A DNA stretch of 35,173 bases, taken from assembly GCA_009774395.1 (NCBI GenBank), contig VSNQ01000036.1, positions 1-35,173 on the forward strand, written 5' to 3'. Positions 1 through 8,359 of this stretch are shown piece after piece. The stretch comes from Lachnospiraceae bacterium (GTDB lineage: Bacteria > Bacillota > Clostridia > Lachnospirales > Lachnospiraceae). Each line of letters begins with the position of its first letter. Position 1 is the first letter of the stretch. Position numbers and translations under genes: made by a program. The notes under the pieces were generated by a model that was given only the letters and a program-made list of their open reading frames with translations, did not search any database and was not told the origin of the DNA.

Positions 1-28
1 ATGTCCTTACCACTATACACATAAAAAG

Positions 29-68
29 AATAAGTTCATAAGCAATATTTCTTGCTTACAAACTTATT
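29..68 (+). promoter_or_regulatory. Hairpin directly upstream of the GH31 gene
   Basis: Two 17-base arms (29-45 and 52-68) pair at 15 of 17 positions around a 6-base loop. The hairpin ends a few bases before the GAGGAAGG ribosome binding site (73-80). It has no T-run, so a leader structure or remnant is likelier than an intrinsic terminator. Nothing else is visible in bases 1-86. Confidence 0.5.
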
Positions 69-86
69 ATACGAGGAAGGAAAATT

Positions 87-2123
87 ATGGTAAAAAAATA
101 TGTTTTTGGAGAGCCATTTGAAACAGATGCAGTTGTTGCAGAGATTGCGGGTGAGCAGTTTGGAGGAAATTTAGTATGCGGAGAAATTGCCGCAGATAAG
201 GAATTTTGCTTCCGTTATACGATGAAGGATGCAGATGTTATTTATGGGCTTGGTGAGGCGAACCGTGGAATTAATAAAAGGGGTTATATTTATGTCAGCA
301 ATTGTTCAGACGATCCCGATCATTCTGAGGATAAAGTATCACTTTATGGCGCACATAACTTTATTATTATTTCTGGTGCGCAGCAAGTGGGATTGTTTTT
401 TGACTATCCTTCAGAAATTACATTTGATATCGGTTATACAAGGCAGGATTTATTGGAAGTGCGCTGTAAACGGGCAGATTTATATGTCTATGTTATTACT
501 GGAGAGAGTGCATATGATGTGGCGAAGCAGTTTCGGAAAATTATTGGTAAAAGTTATATTCCGCCAAAGTATGCATTTGGTTTTGGACAGAGCCGCTGGG
601 GATATAAGACAGAGAAGGATATAGAAACAGTAGTAGAGGGATACCGCGGCAATCAGATTCCGCTGGATATGGTTTATATGGATATTGACTATATGCAGGA
701 TTTTAAGGATTTTACCATAAATCCGGAGCGATTCCCCAATTTCCCCGATTTTGTGAAAAAAATGCAGCAGGAGCAGATTCATTTAATCCCGATTATTGAT
801 GCAGGTGTCAAGATGGAAAAGGGTTATGACATATATGAAGAAGGAGTGGAAAAGGGATATTTCTGCAAGCGCGAGGATGGTTCGGACTTTGCAGCGGCAG
901 TATGGCCGGGCTGGACACATTTTCCAGATGTTTTAAATCCTAAGGCAAGGGAATGGTTTGGCAGCAAGTACCAGATTTTAATGGATCAGGGAATTGATGG
1001 GTTCTGGAATGATATGAATGAGCCAGCAATTTTCTATTCCAAGGAGGGCGTAGAGGGCGTCAATCAGGCAGTTTTAGTGTATGCAGAGGAGCTTACTAAA
1101 GCGCAGGAAGCAAAAGGCGCTGATAATAAGGAGCATTCCGATTGCGGAAACAACACTGCATCTGAGGAATCAGAGGATATTTTAAATAAAGCAAATGCGC
1201 TTCCTGCTGAGGTGCGCAGCCGATTGGAGAAACTGCAAAACAGCCCAGAAGATTATAAGCGCTTCTATCATAATGTAAATGGTAAAATGGTTCGCCATGA
1301 TTTGGTGCATAACCTGTATGGCTTTAATATGACAAGGGCTGCTGGAGAAGCATTCGAGAAAATTGCACCGAATAAAAGAATTCTGCTGTTTTCGCGTTCT
1401 TCCTATATTGGAATGCACCGCTATGGTGGAATTTGGACGGGAGATAATAAATCGTGGTGGTCGCATATTCTGCTGAATTTAAAGATGATGCCATCGCTGA
1501 ATATGTGCGGTTTCCTGTATACTGGAGCAGACCTTGGCGGATTTGGCGTGCATACAACAAGGGATTTGGTTTTGCGCTGGCTGGCGTTGGGCGTCTTTAC
1601 ACCGTTAATGCGCAATCATGCAGCACTAGGAACACGCGAACAGGAGTGTTACCAATTTGAAAAAATTGAGGATTTCCGTCATGTAATACGTGTGCGTTAT
1701 CGCTTGATACCGTATCTGTATAGCGAATTTATGAAAGCAGCAGAAAATGATGACCTGTATTTCAAGCCGTTGGGCTTTGTATATCCGTTAGATAAAATGG
1801 CAGTACAGACCGAAGATCAGTTAATGCTTGGCAATGAGATTATGATTGCGCCTGTATATGTGCAGAATGCAGGGGGAAGGTATGTATATCTTCCGGAAGA
1901 AATGAAGTTTATAAAATTTATGCCGGATGGAAGCATCTACGAAGAAGTGCTTCCGCAGGGGCATCATTATATTGAGGTTGCACTAAATGAAGTGCCAATG
2001 TTTATCCGTAAAGGAAAATGTGTACCAATAGCAGAGGCGGCGCAGAGTGTAGCAGAGATTGACGAAACAACCATTCAGATGCTTGGCTACGAAGGCGCAG
2101 AGTATCAGATGTTTGCGGAGTAA
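87..2123 (+). CDS. Glycoside hydrolase family 31 alpha-glucosidase
   Basis: This is a probable cytoplasmic retaining alpha-glucosidase/alpha-xylosidase that releases glucose or xylose from the non-reducing ends of alpha-linked oligosaccharides. GH31 hallmarks are visible: the nucleophile motif GFWNDMNEP (Asp309), the acid/base region WTGDN (Asp453), and the beta-strand motif DMVYMDIDYM near residue 200. There is no signal peptide. At 678 residues it is at the short end of the family. A hydrophilic insert between about residues 335 and 400 separates the nucleophile from the rest of the barrel. The ATG has GAGGAAGG 6 bases upstream. It stands alone, followed by a foldback element. The family is secure; the exact substrate (maltose, isomaltose or xyloside) is not readable. 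Confidence 0.93.
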   Translation: MVKKYVFGEPFETDAVVAEIAGEQFGGNLVCGEIAADKEFCFRYTMKDADVIYGLGEANRGINKRGYIYVSNCSDDPDHSEDKVSLYGAHNFIIISGAQQVGLFFDYPSEITFDIGYTRQDLLEVRCKRADLYVYVITGESAYDVAKQFRKIIGKSYIPPKYAFGFGQSRWGYKTEKDIETVVEGYRGNQIPLDMVYMDIDYMQDFKDFTINPERFPNFPDFVKKMQQEQIHLIPIIDAGVKMEKGYDIYEEGVEKGYFCKREDGSDFAAAVWPGWTHFPDVLNPKAREWFGSKYQILMDQGIDGFWNDMNEPAIFYSKEGVEGVNQAVLVYAEELTKAQEAKGADNKEHSDCGNNTASEESEDILNKANALPAEVRSRLEKLQNSPEDYKRFYHNVNGKMVRHDLVHNLYGFNMTRAAGEAFEKIAPNKRILLFSRSSYIGMHRYGGIWTGDNKSWWSHILLNLKMMPSLNMCGFLYTGADLGGFGVHTTRDLVLRWLALGVFTPLMRNHAALGTREQECYQFEKIEDFRHVIRVRYRLIPYLYSEFMKAAENDDLYFKPLGFVYPLDKMAVQTEDQLMLGNEIMIAPVYVQNAGGRYVYLPEEMKFIKFMPDGSIYEEVLPQGHHYIEVALNEVPMFIRKGKCVPIAEAAQSVAEIDETTIQMLGYEGAEYQMFAE

Positions 2124-2158
2124 GAGATACTAGCGAATGATAAAATTCTAATTTTTAT

Positions 2159-2256
2159 GGGGCTGCCGCATTAAGAAAAACCGATGCAAGATATTATATC
2201 AATATATTACGTTCTGCACGATATCTTGTATAATCAAAGCTTATTGCGACAGCCCC
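2159..2256. repeat. 98-bp foldback element, GGGGCTGYCG arms (copy 1)
   Basis: The terminal arms 2159-2175 and 2240-2256 match at 15 of 17 positions when reverse-complemented and begin with GGGGCTG. A second, internal inverted repeat (GCAAGATAT/ATATCTTGT) lies inside. It sits between two convergent genes, so it may serve as a bidirectional terminator, but it shares arms and length with the element at 14070-14168. That similarity suggests a dispersed MITE-like or REP-like repeat. Confidence 0.7.
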
Positions 2257-2267
2257 GATTTGGATTC

Positions 2268-3287
2268 TTATTTCCCATAAAACTTATTATGCCATTTAAT
2301 CGCTTCCTCTCGATATTTAATCGCGGTTTCCATTAGTTCATCGTACTGTTTGCGGATGCTTTCGATTAATTGGTCGCGGTTTGCTAAGTCCGCTTCGCTT
2401 TTGGTATTCTGTTCTTTTGACAGGGCGAGTGCTTCCTGCGCCTGCAGGCACGCCTGTTTATTGGCATTTCGTTCCTTTTGAGTCTGCTGAAGCATTTCTT
2501 TGTTTCGTTCTAGTTCGTTCTGCGTTTTAATTAGTGTCATATTGATTTGTTCTAATTCTTCTTGTGTCTTTAATAGTGATTTATGGCAGTTATTGAATTG
2601 TTCTTGTGCTGTCAATAGTTTATTTTTGTTTTGTTCCAGTTCTTTTTGTGTAGAGTCGAGCAATGTCTGGCTTTCTTTCCATCCTTCACGGCATTGAGTA
2701 AGCTCTTGAAATGGCAGTGCGGATTCGTAATAGAGCCGCTCACATTGGAGTGAATCTGTGACAGTAAAAATATATTCTTGTTCTTCGTCAGAAAGATGCA
2801 GTAATAGCGCAGATTTTATGGGGATATTGATAATACGGAGGGATGGAAGTTTTGTAAATCGCAGGGCTAAGTGTTCAGGTTCGCGGTTTTTCTCTGCGGC
2901 AGTCAGTTTTTTATCGGACTGAAACGGCAGCAAGGCTTTTAGGCAAAAGCTGTCGTCTATGGGATTTTTGACAAAATAGAAAAGAATCAGAAATTTTTGA
3001 ATTGCAGCAATGCGCGGCTGAAAACAGTCGGGCGTATCGTGACTGCTTATTTTATATAAATCATGCAGGTCTGTAATGCTTCGGATAATAATATCTTGAC
3101 TGGTATTTCGATAGGTATAGTAAACAGTGTTGTTATAAACAATATCGGAGAGGCTGTCGGCAAAATCACTGCACAGGAGAACCGGTCTTGTTAGGTTTTC
3201 ACCAATTGAGGTTCTAAGACAGATATGATTTCCTGTGCTGTATAAAATCAGGTTTTTTTCTGAATCAAGCGCATAAACGTTTCCCAT
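2268..3287 (-). CDS. Coiled-coil protein of unknown function
   Basis: The function is not recognised. The first ~195 residues look like short beta-strand repeats ending in a hydrophobic segment. They are followed by a Gln/Glu/Asn/Lys-rich stretch with repeated LxxTQxELxxNK patterns that should form one long coiled coil to about residue 330. There is no signal peptide or membrane segment. An upstream in-frame ATG exists at 3299, but GGAGG at 3293-3297 lies 5 bases before the ATG at 3287, so the shorter form is preferred. It converges on the GH31 gene across the foldback element. A structural or scaffolding role is possible but only a guess. Confidence 0.8.
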   Translation of the reverse strand: MGNVYALDSEKNLILYSTGNHICLRTSIGENLTRPVLLCSDFADSLSDIVYNNTVYYTYRNTSQDIIIRSITDLHDLYKISSHDTPDCFQPRIAAIQKFLILFYFVKNPIDDSFCLKALLPFQSDKKLTAAEKNREPEHLALRFTKLPSLRIINIPIKSALLLHLSDEEQEYIFTVTDSLQCERLYYESALPFQELTQCREGWKESQTLLDSTQKELEQNKNKLLTAQEQFNNCHKSLLKTQEELEQINMTLIKTQNELERNKEMLQQTQKERNANKQACLQAQEALALSKEQNTKSEADLANRDQLIESIRKQYDELMETAIKYREEAIKWHNKFYGK

Positions 3288-3397
3288 GTTGTCCTCCATG
3301 GATTAAAAACATTGCCTTTTCCTAATAATATATGGCACAAGTAGATAAAAAATAACATATTATGTATTAAATATTGAAAAGAAGGGATAAATGGCTT

Positions 3398-4375
3398 ATG
3401 GCGAAATGTAAATCAGGGAGATGCGGATGTAAGGCAAGGATTGTCAGCAACGTTATCCAAAATATGCAAGGAAATGGCACTTGTATTGATGTATGTACTA
3501 ATCCAATACGTGAAACGCCGAAGGTTCTAAGTATTATGGCGCCGCTTATTTATGATGAGATTGGGATTAATCTTTGTACAACATTTCCGGTTGGGGCTGA
3601 TCTTTCCACAGCATACCCGACAGCAGTATCTGCAACGGCACGTGTACTCAATGTTAGTTATACTTACGGTGATGGAAATGTAATGATTGAGACAATCACG
3701 GGAAGACCAAACTGCTTTGTGGTTACACTGTCAAATCTTTCCGTACAGTTTGCTGTGAACTTGTATGATGCAAACGGTCGTTTGCTAGGGACAGTATATC
3801 CGGAAACTACGTATTTGCCGCCAGAAATAACGGATGCTACGTATGATGAGGATACAAATCCGACTTCTGTGGAATTGGAGATATTTGCACCGTATGGAAT
3901 TAGTTATGATACGGCTGGGGACACTCCAGCACCCAATATTCATTATGTAGGATTTTCACTGGAAAACAATTACGTAAGACAGGGGCTGAACTTGTATGCT
4001 ATGGCGAAAGTTCTTGGATTGGGCACGGATGATAATGCAATTACGGTCGGGCTGACACTTGTTCTACAAAGCTTGTATTTTGCAGGATACCGTGTGGAGA
4101 GTATTGGAAAAATTAATACGCCCAAAGGCAGTTTAATTGCACCAGATAACAGTAGCTGTCTACGCTTTGTTGCAGGTGATTTACTGGATTTGGCAATTAA
4201 ACCGCTTGAGTTGGGACCGCCGCTATGCGAGGAAATGTACAAAGAGGAATGTAAAATGCCATGTACGCTGCAGTGCGGCGTTGGTGCGATTGATGATACC
4301 ATTGTACTGCCTGGTATTACGGCAGGGCAACCAGAAAATCCTGACACTACAGGAAATACTGGGACAACAAACTAA
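3398..4375 (+). CDS. Unrecognised Cys-containing beta-rich protein, possible coat or surface protein
   Basis: I do not recognise the family. The N-terminus is short, basic and Cys-rich (CKSGRCGCK). A long Thr/Val/Asn-rich, probably beta-structured body follows, then a Cys cluster (CKMPCTLQC) and a Thr/Gly/Asn-rich tail. No transmembrane segment or signal peptide is visible, which fits proteins deposited on the spore surface from the mother cell, but this is inference. An in-frame TTG at 3374 could extend it by eight residues. The ATG at 3398 is preferred because AGAAGGG (3380-3386) lies upstream, although its spacing of 11 is long. A terminator follows, so it is probably monocistronic. Confidence 0.75.
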   Translation: MAKCKSGRCGCKARIVSNVIQNMQGNGTCIDVCTNPIRETPKVLSIMAPLIYDEIGINLCTTFPVGADLSTAYPTAVSATARVLNVSYTYGDGNVMIETITGRPNCFVVTLSNLSVQFAVNLYDANGRLLGTVYPETTYLPPEITDATYDEDTNPTSVELEIFAPYGISYDTAGDTPAPNIHYVGFSLENNYVRQGLNLYAMAKVLGLGTDDNAITVGLTLVLQSLYFAGYRVESIGKINTPKGSLIAPDNSSCLRFVAGDLLDLAIKPLELGPPLCEEMYKEECKMPCTLQCGVGAIDDTIVLPGITAGQPENPDTTGNTGTTN

Positions 4376-4408
4376 GAAAAAGTGCATTAAAAAAATAGGA
4401 ATTGAAAA

Positions 4409-4434
4409 AGGGAGCAGGTTACTGCTCTCTTTTT
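4409..4434 (+). terminator. Intrinsic terminator
   Basis: A GAGCAG/CTGCTC stem with a 4-base loop is followed by TCTTTTT, 35 bases after the stop codon of the preceding gene. Confidence 0.85.
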
Positions 4435-4688
4435 GTGAACAAACCCATGTAGAGGAAACATGTAAGATTATTGTGGGCTAGGTCAGAATATGATATAATT
4501 TTGGGTGTTATATTAAGCGTGGACAAGACTGACGCTCAGTCTAACAATATGCACACAGCCCTATATGATTGTTTTAACGGTGTCAGTGTTTCTTCTATTA
4601 AAAAGGGCGAAGTTATTTTGCGTAGATTAAGGAACCGTTTTTCTAAGTGCTGAATAGGATAATGGTGAGATATTATTTAGTTCAAATC
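4435..4688. other. Non-coding gap with no convincing gene
   Basis: The stretch has a weak open frame from a TTG at 4471 to 4653 with no ribosome binding site and no recognisable product. I treat it as intergenic. The promoter of the next gene should lie here but I see no clear -35/-10 pair. Confidence 0.5.
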
Positions 4689-4705
4689 AGGAGGACTGCT
4701 GAAAA

Positions 4706-5620
4706 ATGGAAATGCAGAAATCGTCAGAAAATAACGAGATAAGAGAAGCACAGAATGAAAATGAAAATACACCTGTTATTCCATTGCCAAATCCCGGAGA
4801 GGGAGGACCAGTATACCCAGGACCAATGTTTCCCGGAATGGGAAACGGTGGTATAGGAAACGGTGGTATAGGAAACGGTGGAATGGGAAATGGCGGAATG
4901 GGAAACGGTGGTATGGGAACACCACCTAATTTTTCGCTTCCTAATATTATTGGAACAATAATCTCTACATATCCTCGTCCCAATGAGCCTTGTATGTTCT
5001 GCAATGCAAATTCTACGCGTGTGGGCAATGTACGTTTTTTAAATACCGCAGTTGAGTATAATCCATTTGTTATTTTCATTAATGAAAATGTATTTTCTAC
5101 TGGTCTGGTTTTTGGAGAAATTACTAATTATGCAAAAGTTTCCGCAGGAAGGATTGTAGTTACTTTAATGGGAGAAAATGGTTATATTTATTTGCAAAAA
5201 CCGGTTGAAATACAGAGCAGTGAATCTGTAACGATTGCCATTATCAATACGGAATCAGGGATTGATATTCAGTTAATTGCTGATAAGCCTTGCAATAGAA
5301 ATGGAAATATGGCTTGCATCCGTGCGGCAAATCTTTCCTATAATAGCGGAACTCTCAGTGTTGTAATTGGAAATCAGTATATTAATTTCAATAATATGCG
5401 TTTTCAATCAGTGGCAGACTTCGAGCCTATTCGCAGTGGAGAATATACATATTCTGTAGTGCGCAATATGGTGGCACGCTTCCCGGGCTTTGGCAGTACT
5501 GTATTGCTAACTGCGACATTGAATATTCAAAATAATAAGAGCTATACAATTTATCTGTTAAATTGGAAACGTAATGACAGCGATGCAGTGAAGTCAATTG
5601 TAGTAGAAGAAGCACAATAA
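4706..5620 (+). CDS. GNGGx-repeat protein with two DUF4397-like domains
   Basis: The first 75 residues are disordered: an acidic start, a Pro/Gly segment, then five GNGGI/GNGGM pentapeptides. Two tandem beta-sandwich units follow, around residues 108-185 and 195-295. Both have the VRFLNTA...FINENVFSTGLVFGEITNYAKVSAG type of pattern that characterises DUF4397, and a CMFC pair precedes the first. No signal peptide is visible. AGGAGG lies 11 bases before the ATG. The gene sits beside another signal-less, beta-rich, Cys-containing protein, and both may be spore-coat or exosporium components. That role is inferred only from composition. The DUF4397 assignment is by pattern and needs a profile search. 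Confidence 0.8.
   Translation: MEMQKSSENNEIREAQNENENTPVIPLPNPGEGGPVYPGPMFPGMGNGGIGNGGIGNGGMGNGGMGNGGMGTPPNFSLPNIIGTIISTYPRPNEPCMFCNANSTRVGNVRFLNTAVEYNPFVIFINENVFSTGLVFGEITNYAKVSAGRIVVTLMGENGYIYLQKPVEIQSSESVTIAIINTESGIDIQLIADKPCNRNGNMACIRAANLSYNSGTLSVVIGNQYINFNNMRFQSVADFEPIRSGEYTYSVVRNMVARFPGFGSTVLLTATLNIQNNKSYTIYLLNWKRNDSDAVKSIVVEEAQ
4841..4915 (+). repeat. 15-bp tandem repeat encoding GNGGI/M
   Basis: There are five contiguous 15-bp units. The first two are identical (GGAAACGGTGGTATA) and the others differ at one to three positions. The low-complexity linker is prone to slippage and so likely variable in length among strains. Confidence 0.9.
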
Positions 5621-5639
5621 GAAAAATAATCGGGTAAAA

Positions 5640-5716
5640 GGGGCTGTCAGAAATATGCCACTGTATGGCACATCGGCGGCGCGCGAGTAGGGAAGAGGAA
5701 TCTTCTCTACTCGATG
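5640..5716. repeat. GAGTAGG hairpin repeat, copy A, joined to a GGGGCTGTCAG half-arm
   Basis: The segment starts with GGGGCTGTCAG, passes a GCC...GGC mini-stem and a GGCGGCGCGCG run, and ends in a hairpin (5684-5714) whose arms CGAGTAGGGAAG and CTTCTCTACTCG match at 11 of 12 positions. The order GAAATATGCC, GC-rich core, GAGTAGG hairpin recurs at 20777-20850. The gap 5717-5916 beyond it is AT-rich and holds nothing I can name. Confidence 0.6.
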
Positions 5717-5916
5717 ATAGAGAAAAAATTAAGATATTTAAGCGGTTCACGAGTTGAAGAGATAATATAAATAACACGTTTTATTTGCAGTAAATAATGC
5801 ATTTTTTGCACTAAAAATAAGATTTGAAAGAAAAAAAAGCCAAAACTTGCAGAATTATAAAGAAAATATTAAAATAACAGATGAGATAATTCGTTGAAAA
5901 ACAGCGAAAAAATGGG

Positions 5917-6318
5917 GTGAATACAATAAAAAAACAGATGAAATTAATTTTGAATAGAATGAAAAAGGATATAAAAAATTTTTATCCAATAATTTTGGCT
6001 CTGATTTTTTACTGGATTGTGACACAAATAATGTTCCAAACGTTCTGCTTCTTCCGAATTGCTTTGGGGATTCCCTGTGCTGGCTGCGGAATGACGAGAG
6101 CAGTTATTTGTTTGATAACAGGCGATATTAAAAACGCAATGCAGTTGAATCCGGCAGCGCCGTTTTGGGTCGCATTTTTAATATGTTTTTTTTGGAAGCG
6201 CTATATTGTAGGCGATGAGAAAAAAAGTATTATAATTATTTGGCTGATAATTACTTGCATGATAACATCTGTTATATATTTGCACCGAATTTTGACAAAT
6301 ACTTTATGTGGGATTTAG
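5917..6318 (+). CDS. DUF2752 family membrane protein
   Basis: This is a small integral membrane protein with three to four hydrophobic helices. It carries the DUF2752 signature, here PCAGCGMTRA around residues 53-62, followed by a helix rich in small residues with NPAAPFW. No biochemical function is established for the family. The first in-frame start is GTG at 5917. An ATG at 5938 would remove seven residues and has GGGGTGA about 17 bases upstream, so neither start has ideal spacing. It stands alone, followed by a structured non-coding region. Confidence 0.8.
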   Translation: MNTIKKQMKLILNRMKKDIKNFYPIILALIFYWIVTQIMFQTFCFFRIALGIPCAGCGMTRAVICLITGDIKNAMQLNPAAPFWVAFLICFFWKRYIVGDEKKSIIIIWLIITCMITSVIYLHRILTNTLCGI

Positions 6319-6339
6319 AAAAGGCAGTTGTTTGCATTA

Positions 6340-6462
6340 CAATTCACACCAACGCCAGATTTTGCAACAATTAACGAACATTCGGTGTGAATTGCAACAA
6401 TTGATGCACACAAAACGCTAAAGTGCAAGCATTTTGGCGCATAATTCCCACTACTTTAGCGT
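6340..6462. repeat. Two adjacent perfect inverted repeats in a 274-bp non-coding gap
   Basis: IR1 pairs CAATTCACACC (6340-6350) with GGTGTGAATTG (6384-6394), 11/11. IR2 pairs ACGCTAAAGT (6415-6424) with ACTTTAGCGT (6453-6462), 10/10. The 11-mer TTGCAACAATT occurs inside IR1 and again across its right arm (6362-6372, 6392-6402). No T-run follows either stem, so they are not ordinary terminators. The rest of 6319-6592 holds no gene. Confidence 0.7.
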
Positions 6463-6598
6463 GGGTGTGAAAAGTAACAATTATATTGGGATTACTTAGA
6501 ACTTTTAACGGATTTATTGCAATTCAGGATTGTAATATGTTATGATAAAGGTAATATATCAGATTTATGAGCAATAATGAAATCGGAGGATTATGGTA

Positions 6599-7309
6599 AT
6601 GGAGAATAACAGCCAAGAGAGCAATCAAAACACAAATTATCAGCCGCAAAATCAAGGACAGGCATACCCGCAACCGCATAACGCACCACCACAGAATCAA
6701 GAGCCAAAAGATCTACAATTGCAATGTCAGAAATCACTGCTCTACCAACAGGCGGAAGATTTGGAACAGATAAATAAGCAGGAGCAATTATCAGCATATT
6801 CGCAGCAGCCGCTTCAGCCAATGCAGCAGTCGCTTGAACAAATACAGCCGCTTCAGCCAATGCAGCCGCCCCAGCAACAAATGGAGCAGTCGCTTGAACA
6901 AATACAGCCGCTTCAGCCAATGCAGCCGCCCCAGCAACAAATGGAGCAGTCGCTTGAACAAATACAGCCGCTTCAGCCGCCCCAGCAACAAATGGAGCAG
7001 TCCCAGAAGCCGCCTCAACAAATACAGCAGCCTTATACACCATATCAGCCAATATATGCTTCTCCAAATGCAAATGCAGGCGTTCTGCCAGAAGAACCAA
7101 TAAGTTTTAGTGATTGGATGATCACTTTTTTATTGCTTTGTATACCTGTAATCAATGTTATTGTTCTATTTTTATGGGCATTTGGCAAGCATAGTAAAAA
7201 AAGCAAAGAAAATTACGCCAAAGCTGCATTGGTTTGGGTATTTATTTGGACATTAATCGGCTTTACGATTTTTACGGTATTTTGGGGAATAATTAATGGG
7301 ACTTTGTAA
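6599..7309 (+). CDS. Gln/Pro-repeat protein with C-terminal two-helix membrane domain
   Basis: The N-terminal ~155 residues are an extremely Gln/Pro/Met-rich, disordered segment containing a 20-residue repeat (SLEQIQPLQPMQPPQQQMEQ). The C-terminal 75 residues form a compact domain with two hydrophobic helices (CIPVINVIVLFLWAF and WVFIWTLIGFTIFTVFW) separated by a basic NYAKAALV segment. This layout is common in small clostridial membrane proteins with no known function. ATGs at 6593 and 6599 both follow GGAGG (6585-6589). The second has 9-base spacing and is preferred. The long Gln/Pro arm would lie on one side of the membrane and could be an interaction tether. Confidence 0.8.
   Translation: MENNSQESNQNTNYQPQNQGQAYPQPHNAPPQNQEPKDLQLQCQKSLLYQQAEDLEQINKQEQLSAYSQQPLQPMQQSLEQIQPLQPMQPPQQQMEQSLEQIQPLQPMQPPQQQMEQSLEQIQPLQPPQQQMEQSQKPPQQIQQPYTPYQPIYASPNANAGVLPEEPISFSDWMITFLLLCIPVINVIVLFLWAFGKHSKKSKENYAKAALVWVFIWTLIGFTIFTVFWGIINGTL
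6827..6997 (+). repeat. 60-bp tandem repeat, 2 perfect copies plus a 51-bp copy
   Basis: Copies span 6827-6886, 6887-6946 and 6947-6997. The first two are identical and the third lacks nine internal bases, preserving frame. They encode the Gln/Pro repeat of the membrane protein. Perfect identity implies recent duplication or ongoing homogenisation. Confidence 0.95.
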
Positions 7310-7311
7310 TA

Positions 7312-8202
7312 TTATGGTGTCCAGCGTCCGCTTGCGCCGCAAGGGAGTATCAAACCATTTGATGAAACAGGAAGTCCGATTTCGGAGGATTGCGCATTTC
7401 CGCCAAATTGTGTTACAATAACCGTTTCTATCATATATTGCAATACAGCAGGCTGTAAGCCCGTAGTATAGGAGTTAATTAAATAAAATAACGGATGTTT
7501 TGATAAAAGCTGTGCTGTCAATTCAATTAATGAGAAAATGCAGTCTTCCATTTTCCAAACTTCTCCTTTGGGGCCGCGACCGTAGGAGGGGGGATCCATT
7601 ATAATGGCATCATAAGTGTTTCCACGCCGGATTTCACGTTCTACAAATTTTACACAGTCATCGACCAGCCAGCGGATTGGTGCATTGGCAAGACCAGAGG
7701 AAGCGGCGTTTTCTTTTGCCCAGCCGACCATACCCTTGGAGGCATCTACATGGGTAACGTGTGCGCCTGCTGCTGCTGCGCTTAATGTGGCGCCGCCAGT
7801 ATAAGCGAAAAGATTTAGTACTTTTATTGGCTGGTTGGAAGAAGCGTGTTTTGCGGAGTTTTTATAATGCATTTTTATTATAGAAGAAAACCAATCCCAA
7901 TTAACTGCCTGTTCTGGAAATAGCCCCGTATGTTTAAAGCTAAACGGTTTTAGATGAAATTTCAGGTCTTTGTAATGAATACTCCATTCCTCTGGCAGTT
8001 TAAAAAATTCCCATTCTCCGCCGCCTTTTGTGCTGCGGTGGTAGTGACCGTTTTTCTTACGCCATAGTGCAGATTCTCTCGGTGTGTTCCATAAAACCTG
8101 TGGGTCGGGGCGAATTAGAATATAATCTCCCCAACGTTCCAGCTTCTCACCATTTGAGGTATCCAAAACTTCATAATCTTTCCAATTGTCAGCAATCCAC
8201 AT
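7312..8202 (-). CDS. Class I SAM-dependent methyltransferase, RlmI/PF10672-like
   Basis: This is a probable rRNA cytosine methyltransferase-like enzyme. The SAM-binding motif I is NLFAYTGGATLSAAAAGA, the acidic loop is THVDASKG, and the catalytic-type motif is IIMDPPSYGRGPKGE, as in PF10672 proteins. A longer frame runs upstream to 8283 through a TTG and an ATG. The ATG at 8202 is chosen because AAAGGAC lies about 9 bases before it and because MWIADNWKDYEVLD is a typical beginning for this subgroup. It converges on the preceding gene with two bases between stop codons. The RNA target is not readable from sequence. Confidence 0.88.
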   Translation of the reverse strand: MWIADNWKDYEVLDTSNGEKLERWGDYILIRPDPQVLWNTPRESALWRKKNGHYHRSTKGGGEWEFFKLPEEWSIHYKDLKFHLKPFSFKHTGLFPEQAVNWDWFSSIIKMHYKNSAKHASSNQPIKVLNLFAYTGGATLSAAAAGAHVTHVDASKGMVGWAKENAASSGLANAPIRWLVDDCVKFVEREIRRGNTYDAIIMDPPSYGRGPKGEVWKMEDCIFSLIELTAQLLSKHPLFYLINSYTTGLQPAVLQYMIETVIVTQFGGNAQSSEIGLPVSSNGLILPCGASGRWTP

Positions 8203-8325
8203 AAAATAATCGTCCTTTCTTGTATGTATACTGAACGGCAAATCATAAGGAAAGGGAAGATATACCATTTCACAAAATGACAATCTTCCCTTTTTGTGGT
8301 TAGTACCAGTGATAATTTGAAACGG

Positions 8326-8359
8326 TAATCAAAAGGATTTAATAATCAAAAGGATTTAA
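8326..8359. repeat. 17-bp perfect tandem duplication over the buk stop codon
   Basis: TAATCAAAAGGATTTAA occurs twice back to back (8326-8342, 8343-8359). The buk stop codon (8356-8358, read leftward) lies in the second copy, so the duplication is at the 3' boundary of the gene. Confidence 0.9.

Noticed and set aside
4471..4653. Possible 60-residue gene
   Set aside because: TTG start, no ribosome binding site, no recognisable product, no coding bias visible.
6827..6997. Regularly repeated units that might suggest a CRISPR array
   Set aside because: The units are contiguous with no unique spacers and are an in-frame part of a Gln/Pro-rich protein.
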